DNA of 64,000 bases from Acidobacteriota bacterium (GTDB taxonomy: Bacteria > Acidobacteriota > Thermoanaerobaculia > Gp7-AA8), in the NCBI GenBank assembly GCA_019244185.1, contig JAFATB010000025.1, positions 1-64,000 of the forward strand. Direction: 5' to 3'. Below are positions 18,978 to 26,758 of the stretch, in pieces; within the stretch, counting starts at the first letter, position 1, and each line of letters opens with the position of its first letter. The position numbers and the translations under genes were made by a program. Under the pieces are notes generated by a model. It saw only the letters and a list, made by a program, of their open reading frames with translations, did not search any database and was not told where the DNA came from.

Positions 18978-18984
18978 TAATCTA
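18978..18984. promoter_or_regulatory. Overlapping divergent -10 elements
   Basis: Bases 18978-18983 read TAATCT on the plus strand, and 18984-18979 read TAGATT on the minus strand. They lie 8 and 18 nt from the two divergent start codons (18992 and 18960). The 31-bp gap has no room for two separate promoters, so the two genes likely compete for polymerase. This is inference from consensus similarity. Confidence 0.4.
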
Positions 18985-18991
18985 AAGAAGC

Positions 18992-19672
18992 ATGAACGCG
19001 CTCCTTCTCCTGCTCACGCTCACGACCTCGACGCTCGTGTTGCGCTCCGGCGATCGGATCACCGTCGAGGGAGACGTTCGCGAGACGAACGGCGTGGTGA
19101 CGTTCCGCGCAAACGGCCTGCTCTATTCGATGCCGGCGTCGGAAGTCGACGTCGACGCGACGAAGAACGCGGGCACGAACGCGGAGTGGCGCCGCCGCGC
19201 CGCGGACGCCGACGCGAAGCCGGCGCCGCAGCCGAAAGTGAAGCTGAAGGTCTCCGAGGCGGAGCGGAAGCGGCTGCTCGAACAGCTCGAGAACAATCAT
19301 TCCGGATCGCCGGCGCCGCCGTCGCAGAGCGTCGTGGACGGTCCGCACATCAAGGTCACCGAGCCGACGCCGCCCCCGGGCGACGAATGGAGCTGGCGTC
19401 ATCAGGCGCAGGCGCACGAGGAAGCGATCCGCCGCGCGAAAGAAGAAGTGGCCATGCTCGAGTCGCGCGCGCAGCAGCTCGAGTCGGAGATCCGCGGCTT
19501 CTTCGCCCTCGGCTACAAGGCGAGCCAGTTCACGTACCAGTCGACGCAGCTCCAGCAGGCGCGCGAACAGCTGCCTTACGCGCAGCTCGAGGTGACGCGC
19601 GCCGAGCGCGCGTACGAGCAGTTCCGTGAGGAAGCCCGCCGCCAGGGCGTGCTGCCCGGATGGCTGCGCTGA
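18992..19672 (+). CDS. Secreted coiled-coil protein of unknown function
   Basis: A 226-aa protein with a signal peptide (MNALLLLLTLTTS). A small beta domain follows (LVLRSGDRITVEGDVRETNG, then FRANGLLYSMPASEVD). The same pattern recurs in the secreted protein at 39239. A Pro-rich linker (residues about 70-130) leads to a coiled coil at about 145-220 (HEEAIRRAKEEVAMLESRAQQLESE). No known family is recognised. It overlaps the DUF983 gene by 13 bp, so the two are coupled. A periplasmic scaffold or sensor part is possible. Confidence 0.7.
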   Translation: MNALLLLLTLTTSTLVLRSGDRITVEGDVRETNGVVTFRANGLLYSMPASEVDVDATKNAGTNAEWRRRAADADAKPAPQPKVKLKVSEAERKRLLEQLENNHSGSPAPPSQSVVDGPHIKVTEPTPPPGDEWSWRHQAQAHEEAIRRAKEEVAMLESRAQQLESEIRGFFALGYKASQFTYQSTQLQQAREQLPYAQLEVTRAERAYEQFREEARRQGVLPGWLR

Positions 19673-20088
19673 CGCCGGAGCCGCGTCCGAAAATCCCCAT
19701 CGGTCTCGTGCTGCGCCGCGGCCTCCGCCGCCGCTGCCCGCGCTGCGGCGAAGGTCCGCTCTTCCGCCGCTGGATCGAGGTGCACGAGCGCTGCTCCGCG
19801 TGCGGCCTGCTCTATCAGACCGATCACGGCGACACGTGGGGCTTCGTGCTGATCATGGACCGCGTGCCGCTCTTCATCGGCATCGTGCTGGTCTACTTCG
19901 GCTTCCGCTCGACCTCGATGACGTTGGGCATCGGCTTTCTCGTCGGCCTGCTCGTGCCGCTCATCGCCACGACGCCGAATCGCGAAGGGCTCGCGATCGC
20001 GATGGTGTACCTCTGGCGGATCTATCTCCCCGATCCGTCCGATCCGATTCACCAGCGCGAGTACGTGATCGAAAAGCGCGGCAACTGA
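19660..20088 (+). CDS. DUF983 membrane protein with zinc ribbon
   Basis: A 142-aa protein. The N-terminal zinc ribbon CPRCGEGPLFRRW paired with CSACG is the hallmark of DUF983. Two membrane helices follow (residues about 66-82 and 85-103). The biochemical role of the family is unknown. It begins inside the last codons of the upstream secreted protein, and its 3' end faces the convergent ABC permease gene six bases away. Confidence 0.85.
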   Translation: MAALTPEPRPKIPIGLVLRRGLRRRCPRCGEGPLFRRWIEVHERCSACGLLYQTDHGDTWGFVLIMDRVPLFIGIVLVYFGFRSTSMTLGIGFLVGLLVPLIATTPNREGLAIAMVYLWRIYLPDPSDPIHQREYVIEKRGN

Positions 20089-20094
20089 TGCGCG

Positions 20095-20880
20095 TCACCC
20101 CTTCTCGCTCTTCGTGACGAAGGATGTGTAGCTGGCGATCGTCAGCAGCACGAACGCGAGCGCCGCGAGCCAATGGAAGCGCGTCGACGCCCCGAACGCC
20201 GCGCCTTTCGGCTTGTCCTGCAGGTAATGCACGATCGTGTACGCGTACGGCCACCAGATCGCGTAACGCGACGACACCGCCGCGAGCGCGCCGACCCACG
20301 CGAGAAAGCCGACGCCGATCGGGACGAGCACGTTGTTCGCGCGCAGCGACATGAGGTACTGCGCCGCGACGATCGGCAGGCAGTCGAGAAAGTAGAGCGC
20401 GTTCTCGCGCAGCAACGGCAGCGAGAAGAACGTCGACGTGAGACGCGGCACGTTTGGCACGAGGACGTACGGGATCATCGCCGAGAGCCAGATGCCGAGG
20501 CTGAAGAGCGCGAGGAACTCGACCAGCATCACCAGGATCACGGAGAGCTTCGAGAGGAACAGCACGTGCGCGCTGAGCGGCAGCGCGTGCACCTGCTTCC
20601 ACGCGTTGCTGCGGAACTCGATCTGCGCGATGAGACTCGTCGCGAGGATCGCGCCGAGCGGCAGGAAGAAAATCGCCATCGACTCCCACGAGCTGCGCCA
20701 GAGGTCCGCCCAGAACGCCGGCGCGGCGTAGACGCCCGCCAGCGTGCGGAAGTGGATGAGCCGCACGACCGCGACGATCGCCGGCGTGAAGAGCGCGCCT
20801 CCGATGACGAGCGCGGAGGCGAAGCTGCGCTTGCGCTTGAGCCATTCGCTGTGAAACGCGCGGACGAACGGGAAGTCCAT
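20095..20880 (-). CDS. ABC-2 type transporter permease
   Basis: A 261-aa membrane protein with six predicted helices. It opens with RAFHSEWLKRKRSFAS, the amphipathic start seen in bacitracin/lantibiotic-type ABC-2 permeases. The gene starts 3 bp after the ATPase gene, so the two form one exporter. The substrate is not visible. Lantibiotic immunity-like export or control of a membrane component are the usual roles of this subgroup. Confidence 0.86.
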   Translation of the reverse strand: MDFPFVRAFHSEWLKRKRSFASALVIGGALFTPAIVAVVRLIHFRTLAGVYAAPAFWADLWRSSWESMAIFFLPLGAILATSLIAQIEFRSNAWKQVHALPLSAHVLFLSKLSVILVMLVEFLALFSLGIWLSAMIPYVLVPNVPRLTSTFFSLPLLRENALYFLDCLPIVAAQYLMSLRANNVLVPIGVGFLAWVGALAAVSSRYAIWWPYAYTIVHYLQDKPKGAAFGASTRFHWLAALAFVLLTIASYTSFVTKSEKG

Positions 20881-20883
20881 CGC

Positions 20884-21786
20884 TTACTCCCTCACCAGGT
20901 TCAGGAAGATCGTCTCGAGATCGTTGTGCACGCTGCGGATCTCGTAGACGTCGAGGTTGCGCATGACGAGCTGCTTGTTGATCGCGGCGATGCGCGGACC
21001 GGGCAGCGCGGGGAGCACGAGCTCGTCGTCGGCGAGCTTCGCGTCGACGCCGGCGTGCGCGAGCGCGCGCAGCGCCTCGACGTTGTCGCTCGTCGACACG
21101 CGCACGGAGAGCACCTGTTGGCGATGGCGCCGCAGTTCGTCGATCGTCCCCTGAAAGAGCAGCCGCCCTTTGCCGAGGATGCCGACGTGCGTCGCGACGC
21201 GCTCGACTTCGGCGAGGAGATGGCTGGAGACGAGAATCGTGCAGCCCTGCGTGCGATTCAGCTCGACGAGCAGGTTGCGGATCTCGATGATCCCTTCGGG
21301 GTCGAGGCCGTTCGTCGGCTCGTCGAGGATGATGAGCGACGGCCGGTGCAGCAGCGCCGCGGCGATTGCGAGCCGTTGGCGCATGCCGAGCGAGAACTGC
21401 TTCGCGCGCTTCGAGCCGGTGTGCGCGAGGCCGACGAGCGCGAGGACTTCGGCGATGCGGCTTTCGGGACAGCGATGCACGACCTGCATCACGCGCAGGT
21501 TCTCGGCGGCGCTCAAGTGATCGTAGAGCGACGGGCTCTCGATCATCGAGCCGACGCGCGCGAGGATCTCGAGGCGGTGCTCGGCAAACGGCTTGTCGAA
21601 GACGCGGATCGCGCCGTGCTGAATTTTCAGCAGGCCGAGGATGAGCCGCAGCGTCGTCGTCTTGCCGGCGCCGTTCGGGCCGAGGAAGCCGTAGATGCTG
21701 CCGGCGGGGACCTGGAGGTCGATGCCGCGGAGGACGTCGTGGGTGCCGAAGCGGTGGCGGAGATCTGCGGTTTCGAGGGCGAGCAT
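20884..21786 (-). CDS. ABC transporter ATP-binding protein
   Basis: A 300-aa ATPase: Walker A GPNGAGKTT near residue 37, a signature of the form FSLGMRQRL, Walker B LIILDEPTNGLDP, and H-loop SSH. The order is that of BcrA/DRA-type exporters. The C-terminal 90 residues (after KGRLLFQGTIDEL) form the extra regulatory part of this group. A perfect palindrome (21795-21815) starts nine bases before its ATG, and no purine-rich ribosome site is visible there. The gene is divergent from a DUF2975 gene and an XRE regulator, which probably control it. Confidence 0.93.
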   Translation of the reverse strand: MLALETADLRHRFGTHDVLRGIDLQVPAGSIYGFLGPNGAGKTTTLRLILGLLKIQHGAIRVFDKPFAEHRLEILARVGSMIESPSLYDHLSAAENLRVMQVVHRCPESRIAEVLALVGLAHTGSKRAKQFSLGMRQRLAIAAALLHRPSLIILDEPTNGLDPEGIIEIRNLLVELNRTQGCTILVSSHLLAEVERVATHVGILGKGRLLFQGTIDELRRHRQQVLSVRVSTSDNVEALRALAHAGVDAKLADDELVLPALPGPRIAAINKQLVMRNLDVYEIRSVHNDLETIFLNLVRE

Positions 21787-21794
21787 GGCGTTGA

Positions 21795-21815
21795 AATTTA
21801 AGTCTAACTTAAATT
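21795..21815. promoter_or_regulatory. Perfect palindromic operator between ABC exporter and DUF2975/XRE genes
   Basis: Arms AATTTAAGT and ACTTAAATT are exact reverse complements, separated by CTA. The site lies in the only clearly AT-rich stretch of the neighbourhood, in the 40-bp gap between two divergent starts. It is 9 bp from the ABC start and 11 bp from the DUF2975 start. The natural ligand is the XRE protein encoded at 22342. Its position over both start regions suggests repression or autoregulation. This is inferred from symmetry and place. Confidence 0.7.
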
Positions 21816-21826
21816 AACATCGCGCC

Positions 21827-22342
21827 ATGGAGCGGTCAATCCCAAACGAAACAGCCACATCGATTCGCGAGCACGGCGCGCGGATGCGAAGCTTCGTGAC
21901 GATTCTCTGGGTCATCTGCCTGACGCTGGTCGTGCTCGAACGGTTCAGCGCGGCGGGCATTCGCGTGGTGCAGACGGACTTTGCGAGCGACGCGCTGCGC
22001 GCGTTCGCGTGTCAGTTCGCGGCCGCGTTCCCGGAGGCGTTGTTTCTCCTCGCGTTGTGGTGGGTGCGCGCGGCGCTCGCGGACATCGCGCGCGGCGCAC
22101 TGTTCGCGATGCCGATGACGCGCATGCTCGATCGGGTAGGGATTGTGCTCGCGTGCGGCGCGTTCGCGCGCATCGTCCTCGTGCCCGGCGCCTGCCGCCT
22201 CCTCGGCTTCAGCGCGGGACATTGGATCGCCTTCGACGCGGAAGGCATGGTCCTCGCCGCACTCGGGCTCGCGCTGAAAGCGATTGCCGGCGTGCTGCGA
22301 CAAGCGTCGCGCATTCAATCCGAGCTCGACGAGATCTTCTGA
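21827..22342 (+). CDS. DUF2975 membrane protein
   Basis: A 171-aa protein with four predicted membrane helices. The ending RQASRIQSELDEIF has the E-x-D-E-I/L tail typical of DUF2975. Members of this family are usually followed by a small XRE/HTH gene, as in Bacillus yoaS/yozG, and that is what is seen here, with the stop overlapping the next start as TGATG. The ATG at 21827 has no clear ribosome site. The ATG at 21884 is an alternative. The protein may hold the regulator at the membrane, but this is not established. Confidence 0.8.
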   Translation: MERSIPNETATSIREHGARMRSFVTILWVICLTLVVLERFSAAGIRVVQTDFASDALRAFACQFAAAFPEALFLLALWWVRAALADIARGALFAMPMTRMLDRVGIVLACGAFARIVLVPGACRLLGFSAGHWIAFDAEGMVLAALGLALKAIAGVLRQASRIQSELDEIF

Positions 22343-22584
22343 TGCCGATCGTGATCACCATCGACGGCGTGCTCGCGGCGCGCAAACGCAAGGCGAAGGA
22401 GCTCGCCGCGGCGATCGGCGTCAGCGAAACGCACCTCTCGCTCTTCCGCTCGGGCAAGGTGCGCGGCGTACGCTTCTCGACGCTGGCGAAGTTGTGCGCG
22501 GCTCTCGACTGCCAGCCCGGCGACCTGCTCGCGTATCAGCCCGATCCGAACGATCTCGCATCGCCGGACGAGGGCGAGGAATGA
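22342..22584 (+). CDS. Small XRE-family transcriptional regulator
   Basis: An 80-aa helix-turn-helix protein of the YozG/Cro type: LAARKRKAKELAAAIGVSET with the recognition part HLSLFRSGKVRGVRFSTLAK, then LCAALDCQPGDLLAY, the usual ending of this group. An acidic tail follows. It is co-translated with the DUF2975 gene and is the best candidate to bind the palindrome at 21795. Confidence 0.9.
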   Translation: MPIVITIDGVLAARKRKAKELAAAIGVSETHLSLFRSGKVRGVRFSTLAKLCAALDCQPGDLLAYQPDPNDLASPDEGEE

Positions 22585-22593
22585 CGCGCGGCC

Positions 22594-23244
22594 CTACGGC
22601 TGCGGGCCGAAGGTCTCGCTGATCGTCTGCGACGGGTCGACGTCGATCGCTTCGAGCGCGCGTTTCGCGCGTTCGAGGAACGGATCGAAGCCGGCGGCCA
22701 TCACCACGCCGTCCTTGATCGCGGCGCGGTTGCGGTCGACGAGCGTCTCAATGGAGCCGGCCTCGTGGACGATCTGGCCCGCGCGCGCGAGCGGATCGAA
22801 GTCGCCGGCGTAGAGGATGTGGCGCTGGTCGGGCTCGTAGAGCACCGTGATCGCGCGCGGATCCTTCTCGGCGAGCATGTACAGAACGATGCTGCGCACC
22901 GGCGCGATACCGACGTCGCCGGCGAGGAAGACCACGCCGCGCCGGTCATCATTCGGGAGAAGAAAATCTCCGTAAGGACCCTCGACGACGACTTCCGCAC
23001 CTGCTTCCAATTTCCGGAGCGCCTCTCCACCCTTCCCCACCCCCACCCGGACGCAAAGCTGGACTGCCTCCGGACGCTGCGGCGCGGACGCGATCGTGTA
23101 GGCGCGCGACGGCCCGCCCTCGGGAAAACGGAAGTTCACCCACTGCCCCGGCTGGAACCGGAACTCCTGGGAGAACGAAACCGTGAGCTGCAGGACGCTG
23201 GGGGCGAGGGCCTGGATCTCCGTCACAATCGCCGTCTGTCGCAT
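22594..23244 (-). CDS. FAD-dependent oxidoreductase, ferredoxin-NADP reductase fold
   Basis: A 216-aa two-domain flavoprotein. The FAD-binding barrel has RAYTIAS (the RxYS/T motif) and GKGGEAL. The pyridine-nucleotide domain has AGDVGIAPVRSI where the family normally has GGTGIAPxxS, so the glycine loop is altered. It ends ISETFGPQP, with a near-terminal aromatic residue as in NAD(P)H reductases. There is no iron-sulfur domain, so it must pass electrons to a separate partner, not identifiable here. It is the last gene of the lon-to-def series, 19 bp after def, with its own -10-like TAGAAT at 23257-23252. Confidence 0.82.
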   Translation of the reverse strand: MRQTAIVTEIQALAPSVLQLTVSFSQEFRFQPGQWVNFRFPEGGPSRAYTIASAPQRPEAVQLCVRVGVGKGGEALRKLEAGAEVVVEGPYGDFLLPNDDRRGVVFLAGDVGIAPVRSIVLYMLAEKDPRAITVLYEPDQRHILYAGDFDPLARAGQIVHEAGSIETLVDRNRAAIKDGVVMAAGFDPFLERAKRALEAIDVDPSQTISETFGPQP

Positions 23245-23251
23245 CGCGGCG

Positions 23252-23257
23252 ATTCTA
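23252..23257 (-). promoter_or_regulatory. -10-like element close to the flavin reductase start
   Basis: TAGAAT on the minus strand, separated by 7 nt (CGCCGCG) from the ATG at 23244. A transcript from it would be leaderless or nearly so. It is one of a set of similarly placed hexamers in this window. No -35 element is seen. Confidence 0.4.
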
Positions 23258-23263
23258 ATCGAA

Positions 23264-23779
23264 TCAGCCCCACATGCCGGACCGCGCGAGCTTGGCGATC
23301 TTCTTGAGGATGCGGTCCTTCTTCAGGCCGCGCAGATGATCGACGAACAGCGTGCCGTTGAGGTGGTCGATCTCGTGGCACATCGCGCGCGCCATGAGGC
23401 CTTCGCCCCACATCTCGCGCGTCGCGCCGGTGCGGTCCTGATAGCGCAGCTTCACGCGCTCGGGACGCGTCACCACCTCGACGAAGTCGGGGATCGAGAG
23501 ACAGCCTTCTTCCTCGGTGATCTCGCCGGTGGCGTCGATCATCTCCGGGTTGATGAAGACGTGGCATTCGCCGGCGCGCTTGCCGACGGAGAGGTCGATG
23601 ACCATCACCCGCTGCGAGACGCCGACCTGATTCGCCGCGAGGCCGACGCCCGGTGCGGCGTACATCGTGTCGATCATGTCGTCGATGAGCGTCTGCAACG
23701 CGGCGTCGATCTCGGCCACCGGCCGCGCGGGCAGGCGGAGCACGTCGTCGCCGTATTTGCGGATGGGAAGAACGGCCAA
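23264..23779 (-). CDS. def: Peptide deformylase
   Basis: A 171-aa enzyme that removes the formyl group from new proteins. All three motifs are intact: GVGLAANQVG (44-53), EGCLS (91-95, with the metal-binding Cys) and HEIDH (135-139). The start is TTG at 23779, supported by AGGAGA six to seven bases ahead. It follows the cNMP-domain gene after 2 bp. Confidence 0.96.
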   Translation of the reverse strand: MAVLPIRKYGDDVLRLPARPVAEIDAALQTLIDDMIDTMYAAPGVGLAANQVGVSQRVMVIDLSVGKRAGECHVFINPEMIDATGEITEEEGCLSIPDFVEVVTRPERVKLRYQDRTGATREMWGEGLMARAMCHEIDHLNGTLFVDHLRGLKKDRILKKIAKLARSGMWG

Positions 23780-23781
23780 AC

Positions 23782-24534
23782 CTATCTCCTCTTCAGGCTC
23801 TCGATCATCGCCTCGACGGTGTGCTCCGCGCGCTTCTTGTAGAAGTCGTCGAGAACCTTGCGGAGTCCGGGATAGCGTTCCAGCACGGCATCGAGCTTGT
23901 CTCGGTCGAGGCGAAGGAGCTCGGTGCGCTGCGACGCGGTGATCGTCGCCGTGCGCGGTTTCCCGGTCAACACGCTGACTTCTCCGAAAAAATCCCCTTC
24001 GGTGAGGCGCGCCAGATAGACCGTGCTGCCCGACGCGGGGCTGCGCGTGTAGACCTTCACTTCGCCCGACGCGATGAGATACATCGACGAGCCGGGATCG
24101 CCTTCGTTGATGATGACGCTCCCCTCGTCGTGCGTCTCCACTTCCATCTCGCGCACGATCGCCTCGCGCTCTTCGGTGTTCAGCACGTCGAAGAGCGGCG
24201 ACGTGAGCGGACGATGCGCGAAGAGCGGCTCGCTCTTGCCCGCCTCGTCGGCCGGCGGCTGTTTCGCCGCGAGCTGCTCGCTGACCTTCTCGGCCTTCTT
24301 GCGCACGGCGATGGCCTGCACGGTGAGGCCGTTGTCCTCGTAGTAGTGCGCGGTAGCCTCGTACTGCTTGATCGCCTCTTCGATGTCGCCGTTGCCGGCG
24401 AGCGAATCGGCGTACTGCAGGCGGATGCGCGGGTTCGACGGATACTTCTCGTGCTCGCGCTTGAGGACGGGAACCGCGCGCGCGTATTCGCGCCGCGCCA
24501 GCAGCGTCGCGCCGCTTTCGGTTTCTTCAGCCAT
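23782..24534 (-). CDS. TPR protein with cyclic nucleotide-binding domain
   Basis: A 250-aa protein. Residues about 8-80 form one or two TPR-like helical repeats (ARREYARAVPVLKREHEKYP, IEEAIKQYEATAHYYEDNG). A charged linker follows, then a CRP-type cNMP-binding barrel at about 120-225 with INEGDPGSSMYLIASGEV and GDFFGEVSVLTGKPRTATI, which is the phosphate-binding cassette. No DNA-binding domain follows, so it is not a transcription factor. It more likely senses cAMP, c-di-GMP or a similar ligand and acts by protein contact. It sits between cpoB and def. Confidence 0.88.
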   Translation of the reverse strand: MAEETESGATLLARREYARAVPVLKREHEKYPSNPRIRLQYADSLAGNGDIEEAIKQYEATAHYYEDNGLTVQAIAVRKKAEKVSEQLAAKQPPADEAGKSEPLFAHRPLTSPLFDVLNTEEREAIVREMEVETHDEGSVIINEGDPGSSMYLIASGEVKVYTRSPASGSTVYLARLTEGDFFGEVSVLTGKPRTATITASQRTELLRLDRDKLDAVLERYPGLRKVLDDFYKKRAEHTVEAMIESLKRR

Positions 24535-24544
24535 ACGGCCGCGT

Positions 24545-24550
24545 ATTGTA
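24545..24550 (-). promoter_or_regulatory. -10-like TACAAT near the cNMP-domain gene
   Basis: TACAAT on the minus strand, 10 nt before the ATG at 24534. It could start a short-leader transcript inside the operon. It overlaps the beginning of a 14-bp tandem duplication. Confidence 0.4.
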
Positions 24551-24578
24551 GTGGAGCGTCAGTAGTGGAGCGTCAGTA
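24548..24578. repeat. 14-bp tandem duplication across the cpoB stop codon
   Basis: Two exact copies of GTAGTGGAGCGTCA (24548-24561 and 24562-24575) plus a partial third (GTA). The cpoB stop codon is in the second copy (24573-24575), so the duplication added a second, unused copy of the gene end. Confidence 0.85.
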
Positions 24579-25307
24579 CTTGATGCGCTGCAGTTCCTGC
24601 TTCGCCGTCGACGCGGGACTCGAGTACGGATAGCGCGCGATGACCTGCTGCAGCGTCTTGCGCGCGAGGGCGAGGTCGCCCGTCTTCTCCTGCGCGAGCG
24701 CGGTCTTGAAGAGCGCGTCCGGCGCCTTGTTCTGGTCGGAGTACTCGTTCCACACGCGCGCGTAGTAGCGCATCGCGTTCGTGTAGTCGCTCGCGGCGTA
24801 GTACGTCTCGCCGATCCAGAAGAGCGCGTTGTCCGCGAGATCGCCGGTCGGATCGGTGTCGAAGACCTGCTGGAACTCGCGCCGCGCTTCCGCGAGGTTG
24901 TTCCGTCCGTACAACATGATCGCCTTCCGGTACGCCTCGGCCAGATTCGCGCTGACCACCGCCGGCTGCGCCGATCCCTGCGCCGGCGCCGCGGCCGCGG
25001 ACGGCGACTGCACCGGCGCGGACGGCTGCGGCGGCGCGGGACGCTCGCTCGGCAGCGCGCGCTCGACCGGCGCCGGACGTTCGGCGACCGTCACCGGCGC
25101 GGGCGCCGAACGCGTTTCCTCGAGCCGCGCGATGCGGTCGTTGAGCACGTCGATGCGCTCGAGGAGCTCCGTGAGCGACGTCTGCATCTCGCCGATGCGC
25201 GGATCGGGTGCGAGCGCGGGCGGCGCGGACGTCACCGGTCCGTCGTCACCCGTCGTCGCGCAGGCGGCGAGAAGAACGAGAGCGGCGGACGCGAGGAACG
25301 ATTTCAT
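24573..25307 (-). CDS. cpoB: Tol-Pal system / cell division coordinator CpoB-like lipoprotein
   Basis: A 244-aa protein with a lipoprotein signal (lipobox LLAAC, Cys16). A short coiled coil follows at about 38-68 (LTELLERIDVLNDRIARLEE), then a Pro/Ala-rich linker, and three TPR repeats from about 122 (AYRKAIMLYGRNNLAEARRE, ALFWIGETYYAASDYTNAM, ALFKTALAQEKTGDLALAR). This is the YbgF/CpoB layout. CpoB links outer-membrane constriction to wall synthesis. No tol or pal genes are next to it here. It is coupled to bamD by an ATGA overlap. Confidence 0.88.
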   Translation of the reverse strand: MKSFLASAALVLLAACATTGDDGPVTSAPPALAPDPRIGEMQTSLTELLERIDVLNDRIARLEETRSAPAPVTVAERPAPVERALPSERPAPPQPSAPVQSPSAAAAPAQGSAQPAVVSANLAEAYRKAIMLYGRNNLAEARREFQQVFDTDPTGDLADNALFWIGETYYAASDYTNAMRYYARVWNEYSDQNKAPDALFKTALAQEKTGDLALARKTLQQVIARYPYSSPASTAKQELQRIKY

Positions 25308-26086
25308 GCTTTTATGTCGCTGAGACGGCGCTTCGCGCGCTCCGCGTAGTCGCTCTTCGGGAACTCGGTGACGACGCGCTCGAAGTAGAGCCGCGCCTCC
25401 CCTTTCCGTCCGAGACTCGCGAGGGCGCTGCCGAGGTCGTAGAAGACGCCGGCGCGGTCATCGTACTGCGGGTACGTGTCGACGAGGTAGTTCAGACGCT
25501 TGACCGCCGCGTCCCAGCTGCCGCGCTTGATGTAGAAGCGCGCCACGATGTGCTCGTGCTTCGCGAGCCGATCGTACGCATCCTGCCGCCGCGCTTCCGC
25601 CTCGGCGCGCAGCGGGCTGTTGGGATACGTGCGGATCATGTCGCTGAGCTTCTCGACCGCTTCGCGCGTCTTCGCCTGATCGCGGTCGGGGCGTTCCATC
25701 TGCCGGAACGAGCACATGCCGATGCGCAGCATCGCGTAGTCGGCCTGCTCGCTGGTGGGATAGCGGTTGATGAAGTCGCGGTACTTGTACTGCGCCTCGA
25801 CGAGGTTCACCGCGTCGCCCTGTTCGTAGAACGTGTCGGCGATGCGGAGCAGGCTGCGGCGGCCGAGGGGATCGTTTGGGTACGTTTCGTAGAGGTGCGT
25901 GTAGTACGTGCGGGCGCGCGACCAGTGGTGTTTCGCGTACTGATCCTCGCCGCGCTGGTAGAGCTCCTCTTTCGAGAGCTTGAGAAGCTCCGGGTCGACC
26001 ACGACGCGCTGGATGCGCGGCCGGTGGTGACAGGCCGCGACGAGGACCATCATCGCGACGAGACTGGCGATCTGCTTGACCTTCAA
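25304..26086 (-). CDS. bamD: Outer membrane assembly lipoprotein BamD
   Basis: A 260-aa lipoprotein (lipobox LVAAC near residue 19) with five TPR-like repeats, beginning SKEELYQRGEDQYAKHHWSRA and including YKYRDFINRYPTSEQADYA, the conserved BamD segment. BamD is the essential partner of BamA in inserting barrels into the outer membrane. The gene ends in ATGA with cpoB and starts 12 bp after rpe. Confidence 0.93.
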   Translation of the reverse strand: MKVKQIASLVAMMVLVAACHHRPRIQRVVVDPELLKLSKEELYQRGEDQYAKHHWSRARTYYTHLYETYPNDPLGRRSLLRIADTFYEQGDAVNLVEAQYKYRDFINRYPTSEQADYAMLRIGMCSFRQMERPDRDQAKTREAVEKLSDMIRTYPNSPLRAEAEARRQDAYDRLAKHEHIVARFYIKRGSWDAAVKRLNYLVDTYPQYDDRAGVFYDLGSALASLGRKGEARLYFERVVTEFPKSDYAERAKRRLSDIKA

Positions 26087-26098
26087 ATTGCCTCCGAA

Positions 26099-26758
26099 TT
26101 AAACCCGGGTGGTGGTAACAGCGTCGCGAATCGCCCGCATTGCAGCGTCGCGGTCAGGCTTGCCGAACACGGCCGAGCCCGCAACGAGGATCGAGGCCCC
26201 CGCGTCGACCACCCGCGGCGCGGTGCCGGCGTCGATGCCGCCGTCCACCTCGATCTCGACACGGAGCCCCCTCTCGCGCACGAGCCTGGCGATATGACGG
26301 ATCTTGGGCACGACAGGTTCTATGAACTTCTGCCCGCCGAAGCCGGGATTCACAGTCATCACCAAAATGTAATCGCAGAAGTCGAGCGCGGACGTGAGCG
26401 ATTCCGCGCTCGTGGCGGGGTTGATGGCGATGCCCGCCTTCGCGCCGCCGTCGCGGATCATCTGCAGCGCGCGCTGGAGATGCGGCTCGGTCTCGATGTG
26501 GATCGAGATGAGGTCCGCGCCGGCGTCGAGGAACGCGCCGATGTAGCGCTGCGGCTCGGCGATCATCAGATGACAGTCGAACGGCAGCTTGGTGTGCTTG
26601 CGCAGCGCCTTGATCAACGCGGGGCCGATCGTGAGATTCGGCACGAAGTGGCCGTCCATCACATCGAGATGCAGCAGGTCCGCGTGTTCGACGGTCGCGA
26701 GCTCGTCGGCGAGACGCGCGAAGTCGGCGGAGAGCAGCGATGGTGCGATGCGGATCAT
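26099..26758 (-). CDS. rpe: Ribulose-phosphate 3-epimerase
   Basis: A 219-aa TIM-barrel enzyme interconverting ribulose 5-phosphate and xylulose 5-phosphate. Conserved parts: IAPSLLSADFARL, HLDVMDGHFVPNLTIGP (metal and catalytic residues), MTVNPGFGGQ, and EVDGGID. The ATG overlaps the stop of the PASTA gene as ATGA. Confidence 0.97.
   Translation of the reverse strand: MIRIAPSLLSADFARLADELATVEHADLLHLDVMDGHFVPNLTIGPALIKALRKHTKLPFDCHLMIAEPQRYIGAFLDAGADLISIHIETEPHLQRALQMIRDGGAKAGIAINPATSAESLTSALDFCDYILVMTVNPGFGGQKFIEPVVPKIRHIARLVRERGLRVEIEVDGGIDAGTAPRVVDAGASILVAGSAVFGKPDRDAAMRAIRDAVTTTRV

Noticed and set aside
20089..20094. Terminator between the convergent DUF983 and permease genes
   Set aside because: Only six bases separate the stops and no hairpin or T-run is seen.
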